Below, one piece after another: positions 8,582 to 16,831 of a stretch of DNA of 64,000 nucleotides (positions are counted from its first letter, which is position 1; every line of letters starts with the position of its first letter). A model generated the notes under the pieces. That model did no database searches and was not told where the DNA came from. It was given only the letters and a program-made list of their open reading frames with translations. Position numbers and translations under genes: made by a program. The stretch covers positions 3,224,001 through 3,288,000 of the forward strand of contig OZ245051.1 in NCBI GenBank assembly GCA_965224515.1, read 5' to 3'. The stretch comes from Sedimenticola_A sp040506425 (GTDB taxonomy: Bacteria; Pseudomonadota; Gammaproteobacteria; Chromatiales; Chromatiaceae).

Positions 8582-9097
8582 TCAATCTATATCTAATCCC
8601 TTGAGATATTGGAATAATTTTCTTTGTGAGGCTGGCGATTTTCCTTGCAGCCTCTCTTTGGTACCTGAGCGAATTAACTGCCTTAGGTGTTGCCTGTCTG
8701 CATTAGGACATACATCCAATAATTCTTTCAGGGCACTGTCGCCCTCATCAAGCAGCCTGTCGCGCCATCGTTCAATTCTGTGGAATCGCCGCGTATCCTG
8801 AAGATGTTCATTGTCCATTCGCTCAAAAAGCGTTGTTACCTGCTCAGTGTCTTCATCTTTCAGCAGTTTGCCCAGACGGCGTATGTGCCGCCTGATCGCA
8901 TTGTGGTTTTTAATGCGCTTTGATTCGTTGAGTGCATCCCGCATGGATTCACTGAAGTTGAACTGCTGCCAGATTTCGGGCTTAAGTTTCATAAGGCGCT
9001 CACCCAGGTCCTGCAGGGCATGCATCTCTTTTTTCAACTGCGTCCGGCTGACAAGCTCTTCTTCATCCAGGCCTTCACTATTGTGTTCTTCGTTCAT
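8582..9097 (-). CDS. darP: Ribosome-associated protein DarP (YjgA, DUF615)
   Basis: Member of the YjgA/DUF615 family, shown in Escherichia coli to bind late pre-50S ribosomal particles (DarP). The 171-residue, highly charged protein has the typical start VSRTQLKKEMHALQDLGERL and the C-terminal core HRIERWRDRLLDEGD with LRQLIRSGTKERLQGK and SQRKLFQYLK. I chose the ATG at 9097. A GTG two codons earlier is also possible. It sits 13 bases after recJ on the same strand. Confidence 0.9.
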   Translation of the reverse strand: MNEEHNSEGLDEEELVSRTQLKKEMHALQDLGERLMKLKPEIWQQFNFSESMRDALNESKRIKNHNAIRRHIRRLGKLLKDEDTEQVTTLFERMDNEHLQDTRRFHRIERWRDRLLDEGDSALKELLDVCPNADRQHLRQLIRSGTKERLQGKSPASQRKLFQYLKGLDID

Positions 9098-9110
9098 AGT
9101 CACTCATCTA

Positions 9111-10838
9111 TCAAAGCGGTTCGATCTGTTCGACAATCAACTGGGCCGAACATCTCCCGCGAAATTCATTAACATCGAGTCTGTAAGCGGCGTGTATCGC
9201 AGCTCCATCTCCCAAATCAGTATCATCTGCCTGGTTGAAGGCAATGGCATCGATTGTCTCATTTCCCTGCTCAGGCCTGAGCACCATTTTAATATGCTTT
9301 TCGCCCACTGTTCTGTGTGAGATCACATCAAAATGTCCATCGAAAACCGGCTCGGGAAACCCCTGTCCCCAGGGTGTTGCCTCTCTTAGCAGATTGGCGA
9401 GCTCCAATGTGAACTGATCACTATCGAGAGATCCGTCAGATTGGATGATCCCCTTGAGTGCAGAGTCATTTAGCCTGTTGCGGACCCGGTCATCAAATGC
9501 GAGGGAAAAACTCTGTAAATCTTCAGCCTTGAGACTCAACCCGGCAGCCATTGCGTGGCCTCCGAATTTGACCAGCAGTCCGGGGTTGGCGGTGGCAACC
9601 TCATCCAGAGCGTCACGCATGTGCAGTCCCGGTATGGATCGGGCCGAGCCTTTTAACAGGCCTTCCTCTTCTGCCTGGGCAAAGGCAATCACCGGCCGGT
9701 GCAGGCGTTCTTTAATTCTTGATGCCAGGATACCGATTATCCCCTGGTGCCATTCCTGGCGGTAGAGACAGAGCCCCACTGGCATCTTTTCGGATAGCTC
9801 AAGGTTTTCCAGTTCCTTCAATGCCTGCTGTTGCATCTCTCCCTCAATCTCACGACGTTGCCGATTCAGGCCGTCCAGGGTGTTTGCGATATCGAGGGCT
9901 GTTGAATAGTCATCGGTCAGCAGGCACTCGATTCCCAGTGACATATCATCCATGCGACCCGCCGCATTCAGGCGCGGACCGACACTGAAACCCATATCAC
10001 TGGAGACACAGCGCTGGCGGTTTTTCCCCGCCACTTCCATAAGTGCCTGTATGCCCACGCAGCACTTGCCTGCGCGGATTCTCTGCAGTCCATGATGGAC
10101 CAGGATCCTGTTGTTCTGATCCAGCGCGACAACATCGGCCACTGTCCCGAGAGCGACAAGATCGAGAAAGGTTGCCAGGTTCGGGACAGCGAGATTATTA
10201 GCAGTGAACCAACCAGCATCAGAGAGGTGCGCGCGCAGTGCTGCCATCAGGTAGAAGACCACGCCAACGCCAGCCAGATTCTTGCTTGTAAATTGATCAC
10301 TCTTGCAGTTGGGGTTGACGATCGCATCGGCCCTGGGCAGTTCGGATCCCTGGAGATGGTGGTCGGTAATTACCACCTTCACCCCTGCCGCCCTGGCGGC
10401 GTCTACCCCATCGTGACTGGATATCCCGTTATCAACGGTGATGATCATATCCGGCCCGCGTTGCAGTGCCTCCCGCACGATTTCAGGGGTCAGGCCATAG
10501 CCATACTCAAAGCGGTTTGGGACCAGGTAACCCACATTTTGTGCACCCATAGCCCTCAGCGCCCTGACGGCCAGTGCGCAGCTCGTGGCCCCATCGGCAT
10601 CGAAATCGCCAACGATCAGAATGCTGCCATTGTCTGAAAGAACCGCGTGAATCAGGGCAACCGCCTGTTCTATACCCCCCAGCCTGGAGGGTGGCAGCAG
10701 CAGGTCAAGCCCCAGCGCTGTCTCCTGGAGTGAAGATATCTTCCTGTTGATAAAGACTCTTTTCAGTACGGGATGGAGATCATCCAGTCCGTCGATCTCT
10801 CTTTTGCCGCTATCGAAGCGAATGATCTGCTTCGTCAT
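9111..10838 (-). CDS. recJ: Single-stranded-DNA-specific exonuclease RecJ
   Basis: 5'-to-3' single-strand exonuclease in recombination (RecF pathway), base excision and mismatch repair. The 575-residue protein has the DHH domain motifs VGDFDADGATS (near 78), DNGISSHDG, ITDHHLQG (near 157) and NPNC, then the DHHA1 motif KFGGHAMAAGLSL (near 427) and the C-terminal OB-like domain. Length matches Escherichia coli RecJ (577). Its ATG overlaps the stop of the upstream GST gene as ATGA. It runs into darP. Confidence 0.96.
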   Translation of the reverse strand: MTKQIIRFDSGKREIDGLDDLHPVLKRVFINRKISSLQETALGLDLLLPPSRLGGIEQAVALIHAVLSDNGSILIVGDFDADGATSCALAVRALRAMGAQNVGYLVPNRFEYGYGLTPEIVREALQRGPDMIITVDNGISSHDGVDAARAAGVKVVITDHHLQGSELPRADAIVNPNCKSDQFTSKNLAGVGVVFYLMAALRAHLSDAGWFTANNLAVPNLATFLDLVALGTVADVVALDQNNRILVHHGLQRIRAGKCCVGIQALMEVAGKNRQRCVSSDMGFSVGPRLNAAGRMDDMSLGIECLLTDDYSTALDIANTLDGLNRQRREIEGEMQQQALKELENLELSEKMPVGLCLYRQEWHQGIIGILASRIKERLHRPVIAFAQAEEEGLLKGSARSIPGLHMRDALDEVATANPGLLVKFGGHAMAAGLSLKAEDLQSFSLAFDDRVRNRLNDSALKGIIQSDGSLDSDQFTLELANLLREATPWGQGFPEPVFDGHFDVISHRTVGEKHIKMVLRPEQGNETIDAIAFNQADDTDLGDGAAIHAAYRLDVNEFRGRCSAQLIVEQIEPL

Positions 10839-11494
10839 TCCTGTTCGTTGTCCAGGAGATAAGAGCCCTTGGCCTTGAAGAATGTGAAAAACTGCTCCTC
10901 AAAATCGTCTGTCACTGATGTTTTTACAGATTCGCGACCAAGGAGGCTATCGCTCCATTTCTGCAGTTTCGAGGGTAAGATATCCTCCAGATCCGGGCGT
11001 TTCCGTTTCAGCATTTCGAAGCGCATGAACATCGGGGCATAGGCCGCGTCTATCAGCGAAAAATCACCGCCCGCGAAATAGGGTCCATTACTCACCTCTC
11101 CTGCCAGGCGCGCGAATGAACCGCCCAGAGACTCCTTCTGCTGCTCGTAGGCATCCTCATCTTTTGCAATGATCAGTTTTGCCTGTTCAAAAAGAAGATT
11201 GGATCCATATTCGATCCATCCCCGGTGCTTGGCCCTTGTCATTGGATCGCCCGGATGAAGCGCCGGCGGATAGACCTCGTCCAGGTACTCATTGATGATG
11301 GCAGACTCGAAGAGCACCTCGTTGTCCACTTTAAGAAGCGGGACCTTACCGAAGGGTGAGATGGTCTTGAACCACTCGGGTGGCTCCTCCACATCGATAT
11401 AGGTCACTTCAAAGCTTACCCCTTTCTCCCGCAGGGTAATGACAGCACGCTGTACAAATGGGCAAATGACGAAACTGACCAGCTCAAGACTCAT
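10835..11494 (-). CDS. Glutathione S-transferase family protein
   Basis: Thioredoxin-fold GST. Residues 1-80 form the N-terminal domain, with a cysteine in SFVICPFVQRAVITLREKG (Cys11-Pro12), the cis-Pro motif GKVPLLKVDN and the glutathione gamma-glutamyl motif FESAIINEYLDE. Residues 90-210 form the all-helical domain, including the N-capping FSLIDAAYAPMF. The active-site cysteine suggests an omega- or lambda-like GST (thiol transfer or dehydroascorbate-type chemistry) rather than a conjugating enzyme, but the substrate is not readable. SspA, the RNA polymerase-binding GST homologue, is an alternative that fits less well because it lacks this Cys-Pro. It is coupled to recJ by ATGA overlap. Confidence 0.85.
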   Translation of the reverse strand: MSLELVSFVICPFVQRAVITLREKGVSFEVTYIDVEEPPEWFKTISPFGKVPLLKVDNEVLFESAIINEYLDEVYPPALHPGDPMTRAKHRGWIEYGSNLLFEQAKLIIAKDEDAYEQQKESLGGSFARLAGEVSNGPYFAGGDFSLIDAAYAPMFMRFEMLKRKRPDLEDILPSKLQKWSDSLLGRESVKTSVTDDFEEQFFTFFKAKGSYLLDNEQE

Positions 11495-11579
11495 GGTATT
11501 TTCCTGTTCGATGTTGAAGGGCCATTCTATGACAGTTTGCCGGGTACGTGGAGAGGCAGCGGAGTGTTAGAATCCGCAC

Positions 11580-12272
11580 ATGGTTAAAACACCTGATTGG
11601 CAATCCACCCATCTTCCCACCACCCCACCTGCAATCGACAGGGGTGATGTGCATGTCTGGTTGCTTGATCTGGCTGAATCTCCAGCTATTGCCACCTCCA
11701 GTCTCTCTCTGGATGAGAAGGCCCGTCTGGAAAAACTGGTATCTGGGCAGGCCAAGCGGCGTTTCTCCTCATCCAGGGTGCAAACCAGGGAGATTCTCGC
11801 CGCATATAATAACTGTCGGGGTGGTGATATCTCCTTTTCCTACGGTGAAAAAGGGAAACCCTGCATCACCTCTCCGGCGGGTAAAATTGAGTTCAACCTT
11901 TCACATTGCGGTGATCTGGCCCTGCTGGCAGTCACTCTCGGCAATCCCGTAGGCATCGACCTGGAGGTCATTGTCCCTAGAAGCAATGCTCGCCGCATTG
12001 CGCGAAGGGTGTTCGATAAGGCCACCCTTGAAAAACTTGATCAGCTTGAGGATAAAGAGTTCATGCCGGCTTTTTTTCAGCACTGGACAGCCATGGAAGC
12101 CAGGGTAAAGGCCCTGGGTGGCGGGGTTTTCGATTTTCCAGCTGAGGCCTCATCCCTCTCTGTGGACAGTTTCGTGCCCTGTCCTGGCTGGGTTGCGAGT
12201 ATAGCTGCCTCTGAGCCGCTCTCCCCGCCCGACCAATGGGACCTCTTCTGCGTACAATTTGAACCGGCATAA
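11580..12272 (+). CDS. 4'-phosphopantetheinyl transferase (Sfp/HetI type)
   Basis: Transfers phosphopantetheine from coenzyme A to carrier-protein serines. The 230 residues show the family signatures FNLSHCGDLALLAV (near 107), the magnesium-binding VGIDLEVI (near 123) and the catalytic FFQHWTAMEARVKALGGG (near 165, the WxxxEA motif). The size and N-terminal pseudo-repeat fit the Sfp class rather than the short AcpS class. No polyketide, peptide synthetase or fatty-acid carrier gene is nearby, so its target is unknown. It is transcribed away from the GST gene and is followed by cysZ. Confidence 0.9.
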   Translation: MVKTPDWQSTHLPTTPPAIDRGDVHVWLLDLAESPAIATSSLSLDEKARLEKLVSGQAKRRFSSSRVQTREILAAYNNCRGGDISFSYGEKGKPCITSPAGKIEFNLSHCGDLALLAVTLGNPVGIDLEVIVPRSNARRIARRVFDKATLEKLDQLEDKEFMPAFFQHWTAMEARVKALGGGVFDFPAEASSLSVDSFVPCPGWVASIAASEPLSPPDQWDLFCVQFEPA

Positions 12273-12326
12273 TGCCCCACGGCTAATGGTATTCTTGCCC
12301 CAGTTTTCCTAAACAGACAATTACCA

Positions 12327-13064
12327 ATGAACAACAATCCAATTCTTGGCTTCAACTATCTCCTGGAAGGTCTGAAACTTCTGCTAAAACCTGGCCTGAA
12401 GAGGTACCTGGTTGCACCGTTGACGATCAATATCCTGGTCTTTTCCCTCATCGGTTGGATCGGCTATACCCAGTTTGAGTCTTTTCTGAACTGGATGCTG
12501 CCGGAATCTAGCTGGCTGAACTACCTGCGCTGGCTGCTCTGGCCGCTGTTCGCCCTGGCTGCCCTGTTGATCACTTTCTATACCTTTACCGTTGTAGCCA
12601 ACATCATCGCAGCGCCTTTCAACAGCCTGCTGGCTGAACGTGTTGAGTTGCTGTTGACCGGGCAGAAGGCTCCCGAGGGAAATGAGAAGCTGTTTGCGGC
12701 CATTCTGCCGGCTATCCTCTCCGAACTGCGTAAGCTTGGCTATTTCCTGATACGGGCCATACCCCTGCTCATTCTTTTCATTATTCCAGGTGTCAACGTT
12801 ATAGCACCGGTATTATGGCTTCTGTTCAGCGCCTGGTTTTTGGCCCTGGAGTATTCGGATTTTCCCATGGGTAACCACGGCCTGACTTTTCCTGACCAGC
12901 ATCGCCGGATGAAGCGACTGCGCATGACCGCCCTTGGATTCGGTGGCGGGGTCACACTTTTCATGATGATACCGCTGCTCAACTTTGTGGTAATGCCGGC
13001 AGCTGTAGCGGGTGCCACTGTGATGTGGTGCAGAAAAAAGGAGCTGCTAGCTAGAGAGCCGTAA
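12327..13064 (+). CDS. cysZ: Sulfate transporter CysZ (EI24 family)
   Basis: Inner-membrane protein of the CysZ/EI24 family, which mediates sulfate uptake for cysteine synthesis. The 245 residues have the conserved start NPILGFNYLLEGLKLLLKPGLKRYLVAPL, four hydrophobic segments (about 25-45, 65-90, 140-165 and 205-230) and the ALEYSDFPMGNHGLTF motif near residue 175. Length is near that of Escherichia coli CysZ (253). No cys assimilation genes lie beside it. It faces the aminotransferase convergently. Confidence 0.9.
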   Translation: MNNNPILGFNYLLEGLKLLLKPGLKRYLVAPLTINILVFSLIGWIGYTQFESFLNWMLPESSWLNYLRWLLWPLFALAALLITFYTFTVVANIIAAPFNSLLAERVELLLTGQKAPEGNEKLFAAILPAILSELRKLGYFLIRAIPLLILFIIPGVNVIAPVLWLLFSAWFLALEYSDFPMGNHGLTFPDQHRRMKRLRMTALGFGGGVTLFMMIPLLNFVVMPAAVAGATVMWCRKKELLAREP

Positions 13065-13100
13065 GGATATTCCGGTAAACCTCAGAGTTATCCCCTTGGC

Positions 13101-14279
13101 TCACTCATGATGCTTGGCAATAAACCGGGCGATGCGCCGGATACCCTCTTCCAGCCTGGAGATCTCCGTCGTGTAGGCGAACCTTATATGCTGTTCAGGA
13201 GAATTGGATCCGAAATCCTTACCCGGAGTGACTGCTACCCCCTCCTCCTCCAATAGCTTCATGGCAAAGTCATAGCTGTCACGGGTTAACCCGGAGCAGT
13301 TGGCGTAGAGATAGAACGCACCTTCGGGCTCAGTGGATATCTGAAAACCCAGGTCCCGCAGGGCCGGCAGCAGAAAATCTCTTCTCTCCCTGAACGCTGC
13401 TCTCCGTCTCTCCAGTATCCTTTGGGTCTCTTCACCGAAAGCGGCCAAAGCCGCGTGCTGAGAGAGAGTGGGCGGTGAGAGGAATATATTCTGTGCCAGT
13501 TTGTCTATGGATGAAACCATATCCTCCGGAGCCAGCATCCAGCCAAGACGCCAACCGGTCATACCGAAAAACTTTGAGAAGCTGTTTATTATAAAAATAT
13601 CGTCAGCTAAAGAGGCAGAGGTGAACTCCTCTCCACCATAAACCAGTCCCTGGTAGATCTCGTCAACAATCAATACCCCGCCACGCGTCTTTACCACATC
13701 ATGAATCTCGACCATGGCCTGGCGGCTGACCAGCGTGCCTGTCGGGTTCGATGGTGTAGCCAGCATTACGGCCTTGGTACGCGGGGTCCAGGCCTTATCA
13801 ACAAGTTCAGCTGTAAGCTGATACTGACTTTCCGGACCAACCGGTACGGTTAAAGCCTCGCCACCGGCCAGGTAGACAAAATGGCGGTTGCATGGATAGC
13901 CCGGATCAGCCATGAGTACTTCGTCACCCGGATTTATCAGCACGCTCATCACAAGCTGTAGCGCACCCGATGAACCCGGGGTAACAACCACCCGTTGAGC
14001 AGAAACCTCAAACCCAAAATGCTGCTGATAGAAGCGGGAAATCGCCTCTCTCAACTCGATGATACCCATGGCAGGCGTATAGTGGGTGTGACCATCACGC
14101 AGGGCCTGGTGGCCCGCTTCCACTATGGGTTCTGGAGTGGGAAAATCCGGTTCCCCGACTTCCATGTGGATTATCGAACGCCCCTCTTCCTCCAGTTGGC
14201 GAGCCCTGGCGAGCAGTTCCATGACATAAAAGGGCCGAATACGCTCCATTCGACCGGCTATCATCGGGCTCTGGTTCAT
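13101..14279 (-). CDS. PLP-dependent class I/II aminotransferase
   Basis: Fold-type I aminotransferase of 392 residues. It contains the cofactor-binding ATPSNPTG (near 190), DEIYQGLVYG, and the Schiff-base lysine in NSFSKFFGMTGWRLGW (near 235), plus the C-terminal carboxylate-binding Arg in EQHIRFAYTT. The sequence resembles the aspartate/alanine/valine-type aminotransferases annotated beside HAD phosphatases in many Gammaproteobacteria. The amino-acid specificity cannot be told from sequence. The start is 10 bases after the stop of the HAD hydrolase gene, so the two are probably one transcript. Confidence 0.9.
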   Translation of the reverse strand: MNQSPMIAGRMERIRPFYVMELLARARQLEEEGRSIIHMEVGEPDFPTPEPIVEAGHQALRDGHTHYTPAMGIIELREAISRFYQQHFGFEVSAQRVVVTPGSSGALQLVMSVLINPGDEVLMADPGYPCNRHFVYLAGGEALTVPVGPESQYQLTAELVDKAWTPRTKAVMLATPSNPTGTLVSRQAMVEIHDVVKTRGGVLIVDEIYQGLVYGGEEFTSASLADDIFIINSFSKFFGMTGWRLGWMLAPEDMVSSIDKLAQNIFLSPPTLSQHAALAAFGEETQRILERRRAAFRERRDFLLPALRDLGFQISTEPEGAFYLYANCSGLTRDSYDFAMKLLEEEGVAVTPGKDFGSNSPEQHIRFAYTTEISRLEEGIRRIARFIAKHHE

Positions 14280-14289
14280 CAGCTTTTCA

Positions 14290-15054
14290 TTATCCTGCGT
14301 GGAGTGTGCGGATCAGATCGAGGTTGACATAGGTGTGCCCATGGCTGTTACCGCTTAAAACGGCACAGGGGGCACCGGGCTCACCCAGTTGATCGACAAT
14401 CAGGCTGGCGTCGGGAAACTCCTCGTTCTCCGTGTAGCCATTCACGGTTATCACCACGGTTGGGATGTCTGCATCATTCACCGAGCGGATGCCGTTGTAT
14501 GAATCTTCCAGTGCGGCGCACACAGCGGGGGAAACACCCATTTTCTCCATGGCCCATGTGTAGATATCAGGGGCAGGCTTTTTCTGGGGGACAATATCCC
14601 CTGCTGCAATTACCTCGAACCAGGACTCCCATCCTTCACCCAGACCTGATCCCAGCAGTGCGGTCACATTTTCAGGCGTTGTGGTGGTTGCTATGGCAAG
14701 CCGTATACCGGCTGCCCGCGACTCTTCGAGCAGGCGCCTGATTCCAGGACGAAGTGGAATCTGACCTTCAGCCATCATCCGCGTGTAATGGGCCGTCTTC
14801 ATCTTGTGCAGACTGGCGATATAAGCATCACCGTCTGAGGGTAGCTGGAATTCAGTATTGAAATTCTGCAGATAGTAGCGGATACGCTCTTTTCCGCCCG
14901 TAACAGCAAGCAATTTGCCGTACAGCTCCACACTCCAGTTCCAGTCCAGGCCTGCTTCAGCAAATGCCTCGTTGAAAGCGACGCGATGTCCATCCTTCTC
15001 GGTATCCGCAATGGTTCCATCAACGTCAAACAGTAAAACTTCCAAATCTGCCAT
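14290..15054 (-). CDS. HAD-superfamily hydrolase, CbbY-like
   Basis: 254-residue haloacid dehalogenase-like phosphatase. Motif I is LLFDVDGTIADTEKDGHR with nucleophile Asp10 and Asp12, motif II is LAIATTTTPEN (near 137), the motif III lysine is in VPQKKPAPDIY, and motif IV is ALEDSYNGIRS (near 200). The KPAPDIYTWAMEKMGV and EDS patterns and the cap domain are those of the CbbY subgroup, which includes xylulose-1,5-bisphosphate phosphatases in autotrophs. No Calvin-cycle gene is next to it here, so a metabolite-repair role is inference. Confidence 0.85.
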   Translation of the reverse strand: MADLEVLLFDVDGTIADTEKDGHRVAFNEAFAEAGLDWNWSVELYGKLLAVTGGKERIRYYLQNFNTEFQLPSDGDAYIASLHKMKTAHYTRMMAEGQIPLRPGIRRLLEESRAAGIRLAIATTTTPENVTALLGSGLGEGWESWFEVIAAGDIVPQKKPAPDIYTWAMEKMGVSPAVCAALEDSYNGIRSVNDADIPTVVITVNGYTENEEFPDASLIVDQLGEPGAPCAVLSGNSHGHTYVNLDLIRTLHAG

Positions 15055-15306
15055 ACTACTTACCCAATTAAATTACATTAAACAAGACGCTAACCTGGCG
15101 AATAGCCAGGCTCTCATCACCCTATGGTTAACCCGACTATTTTACATTTTTACGGGCATGTTTCTCCCTAACTGGAGCACGAGACAGGCCGTCAAATCCA
15201 TCATCAGCGGCCTGCAAGTGGCGAAAAATCATATAACCTTATGATTATATGGACGAATAAGATAAAACCAAGTGATCTGCCATAGCTTTATCATGCGACT
15301 ATTTTC
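15055..15306. other. Intergenic leader region between HAD hydrolase and dksA
   Basis: About 250 AT-rich bases between two divergently transcribed genes, just upstream of the dksA promoter candidate. It contains a short hairpin (CTGGCGAATAGCCAG near 15091-15105) close to the HAD gene start. I find no open frame with a ribosome site, no tRNA and no repeat shared with the rest of the window. Confidence 0.5.
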
Positions 15307-15336
15307 TTGCCCGAACCATCAAATTCTGGTTAATAT
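15307..15336 (+). promoter_or_regulatory. Candidate sigma-70 promoter of dksA
   Basis: TTGCCC (15307-15312), an 18-base spacer and TAATAT (15331-15336), followed by a G+C-rich ACCGCCC discriminator, lie 37 bases upstream of the dksA ATG. A G+C-rich discriminator is a known feature of promoters inhibited by ppGpp and DksA, so autoregulation is conceivable. That part is inference. Confidence 0.4.
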
Positions 15337-15373
15337 ACCGCCCTTAACTAGCGTGGTTTGCAGGAGTCATTGA

Positions 15374-15817
15374 ATGACCGCAAAAAAGAAGAAAGAGCGT
15401 GACCTGAGCGGTCCGTTCGGCTTTGAGCCCTATAAAGCAAAAAAGGGCGAGGAGTACATGAATGAAAAGCAGGAAGATCACTTTCGTGCCATTCTAGGTG
15501 CATGGAAGCAGGAGTTGATGGAAGAGGTGGATCGGACAGTTCATCACATGAAGGATGAGGCTGCCAATTTCCCGGATCCCAATGACCGTGCCACCCAGGA
15601 ATCTGAATTTAGCCTGGAGCTGCGCACCAGGGATCGTGAAAGAAAGCTGATCAAAAAGATTGAAGAGACCCTGAACCTGATCGACTCCCATGAATACGGC
15701 TACTGTGAAGCCTGTGGTGTCGAGATCGGAATCCGGCGTCTCGAAGCACGCCCGACAGCGACACTCTGTATCGACTGCAAAACACTGGACGAGATCCGTG
15801 AAAAACAGATGAGCTGA
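15374..15817 (+). CDS. dksA: RNA polymerase-binding transcription factor DksA
   Basis: Binds the secondary channel of RNA polymerase and, with ppGpp, mediates the stringent response. The 147 residues include a lysine-rich N-terminus, the coiled coil with the tip motif DPNDRATQE (near 75, carrying the two functional Asp residues and Ala of DxxDxA), and the zinc finger CEACGVEIG (near 115) with CIDCK (near 136). All four zinc cysteines are present, so this is the classic rather than the zinc-free form. CAGGAG lies seven bases before the ATG. A terminator follows and gluQ comes next, as in Escherichia coli. Confidence 0.97.
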   Translation: MTAKKKKERDLSGPFGFEPYKAKKGEEYMNEKQEDHFRAILGAWKQELMEEVDRTVHHMKDEAANFPDPNDRATQESEFSLELRTRDRERKLIKKIEETLNLIDSHEYGYCEACGVEIGIRRLEARPTATLCIDCKTLDEIREKQMS

Positions 15818-15838
15818 GGCTTGCCAGTCAAGGATCTG

Positions 15839-15865
15839 AAAAAAGCCGGCATCAGCCGGCTTTTT
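15839..15865 (+). terminator. Intrinsic terminator after dksA
   Basis: AAAAGCCGGC, a four-base loop ATCA, and GCCGGCTTTTT form a 10-base-pair stem followed by a T run, 21 bases past the dksA stop. It separates dksA from gluQ, whose ATG is at 15899. Confidence 0.85.
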
Positions 15866-15898
15866 CAATATGGCAGCTAACAGATTATCCTAATCCAC

Positions 15899-16831
15899 AT
15901 GGATCTCAATCCGACACAGGACTATGTAGGCAGATTTGCCCCCTCACCCAGTGGACCGTTGCACTTCGGATCCCTGGTCGCTGCTGTTGGCAGCTTCCTC
16001 GATGCACGCAAGCATAATGGAGCCTGGCTCATGCGCATGGAGGACATCGATCCTCCTAGGGAGAAACCAGGAGCGGCAGACAACATTCTGTACACCCTGG
16101 AAAAATTCGGGTTTGAGTGGGATGGTGAGGTGCTCTACCAGAGCCATCGCCAACAGGCATACCAGGAGGCGATCTTTGAACTGGCATCCAGCAACCACGC
16201 ATACGGCTGTGACTGCACAAGAAAAGAGGTCGCCGCTGCAGGCCTGAACGGTTTAGAAGGTCCCAGGTATCCCGGCACATGCAGAAGCGGTTCAAAACCG
16301 GAGCGTGAAGACCCGGCAATAAGACTGCATACGGGTCATCCAACACCCATAGAGTTTGTAGACCGCAAATGCGGTCATGTCAGGCAGGTTATCGAGGACG
16401 ATATCGGAGATTTCGTTATTCGGCGCTCGGACGGTCTGTTCGCCTACCAATTGGCCGTTGTGGTTGATGATGCCTTTCAGAAGATCACTCACGTGGTCAG
16501 AGGGGCCGACCTTCTGATCTCCACTCCCCGGCAGATACTGATCCAGCATTATCTGGGGTTACCCACGCCTGAATACGCGCACCTGCCTCTGGTGCTGGAT
16601 GAGAGTGGCCAAAAGCTCAGTAAACAGTACCAGGCGCTGCCGGTTGACAGCAGCCGTCCCCTGCCCGCCCTGCTGGAGGCATACAGGTTTCTTGGGCAGC
16701 TGCCTTTTGACCAATCACCTGAAACCCTGGAAGAGTTTTGGAGCCTGGCTGGTTGTAACTGGGATTTCACCCGTGTCCCCTGCAATAAAAGACTGCAGCC
16801 TGATTCTGTCAACCAGGATATTGCTCGCTGA
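15899..16831 (+). CDS. gluQ: Glutamyl-Q tRNA(Asp) synthetase
   Basis: Truncated GluRS paralogue that attaches glutamate to queuosine at the wobble base of tRNA-Asp. The 310 residues have the class I signature FAPSPSGPLHFGSLVAAVG (HIGH-like, near 13), the zinc-site cysteines in YGCDCTRKEV and YPGTCR, and a KLSKQ motif (KMSKS equivalent, near 240). The anticodon-binding domain of full GluRS is absent, which defines GluQ. It follows dksA as in many Gammaproteobacteria. Its last 23 bases overlap the end of the converging DHH phosphoesterase gene. Confidence 0.94.
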   Translation: MDLNPTQDYVGRFAPSPSGPLHFGSLVAAVGSFLDARKHNGAWLMRMEDIDPPREKPGAADNILYTLEKFGFEWDGEVLYQSHRQQAYQEAIFELASSNHAYGCDCTRKEVAAAGLNGLEGPRYPGTCRSGSKPEREDPAIRLHTGHPTPIEFVDRKCGHVRQVIEDDIGDFVIRRSDGLFAYQLAVVVDDAFQKITHVVRGADLLISTPRQILIQHYLGLPTPEYAHLPLVLDESGQKLSKQYQALPVDSSRPLPALLEAYRFLGQLPFDQSPETLEEFWSLAGCNWDFTRVPCNKRLQPDSVNQDIAR

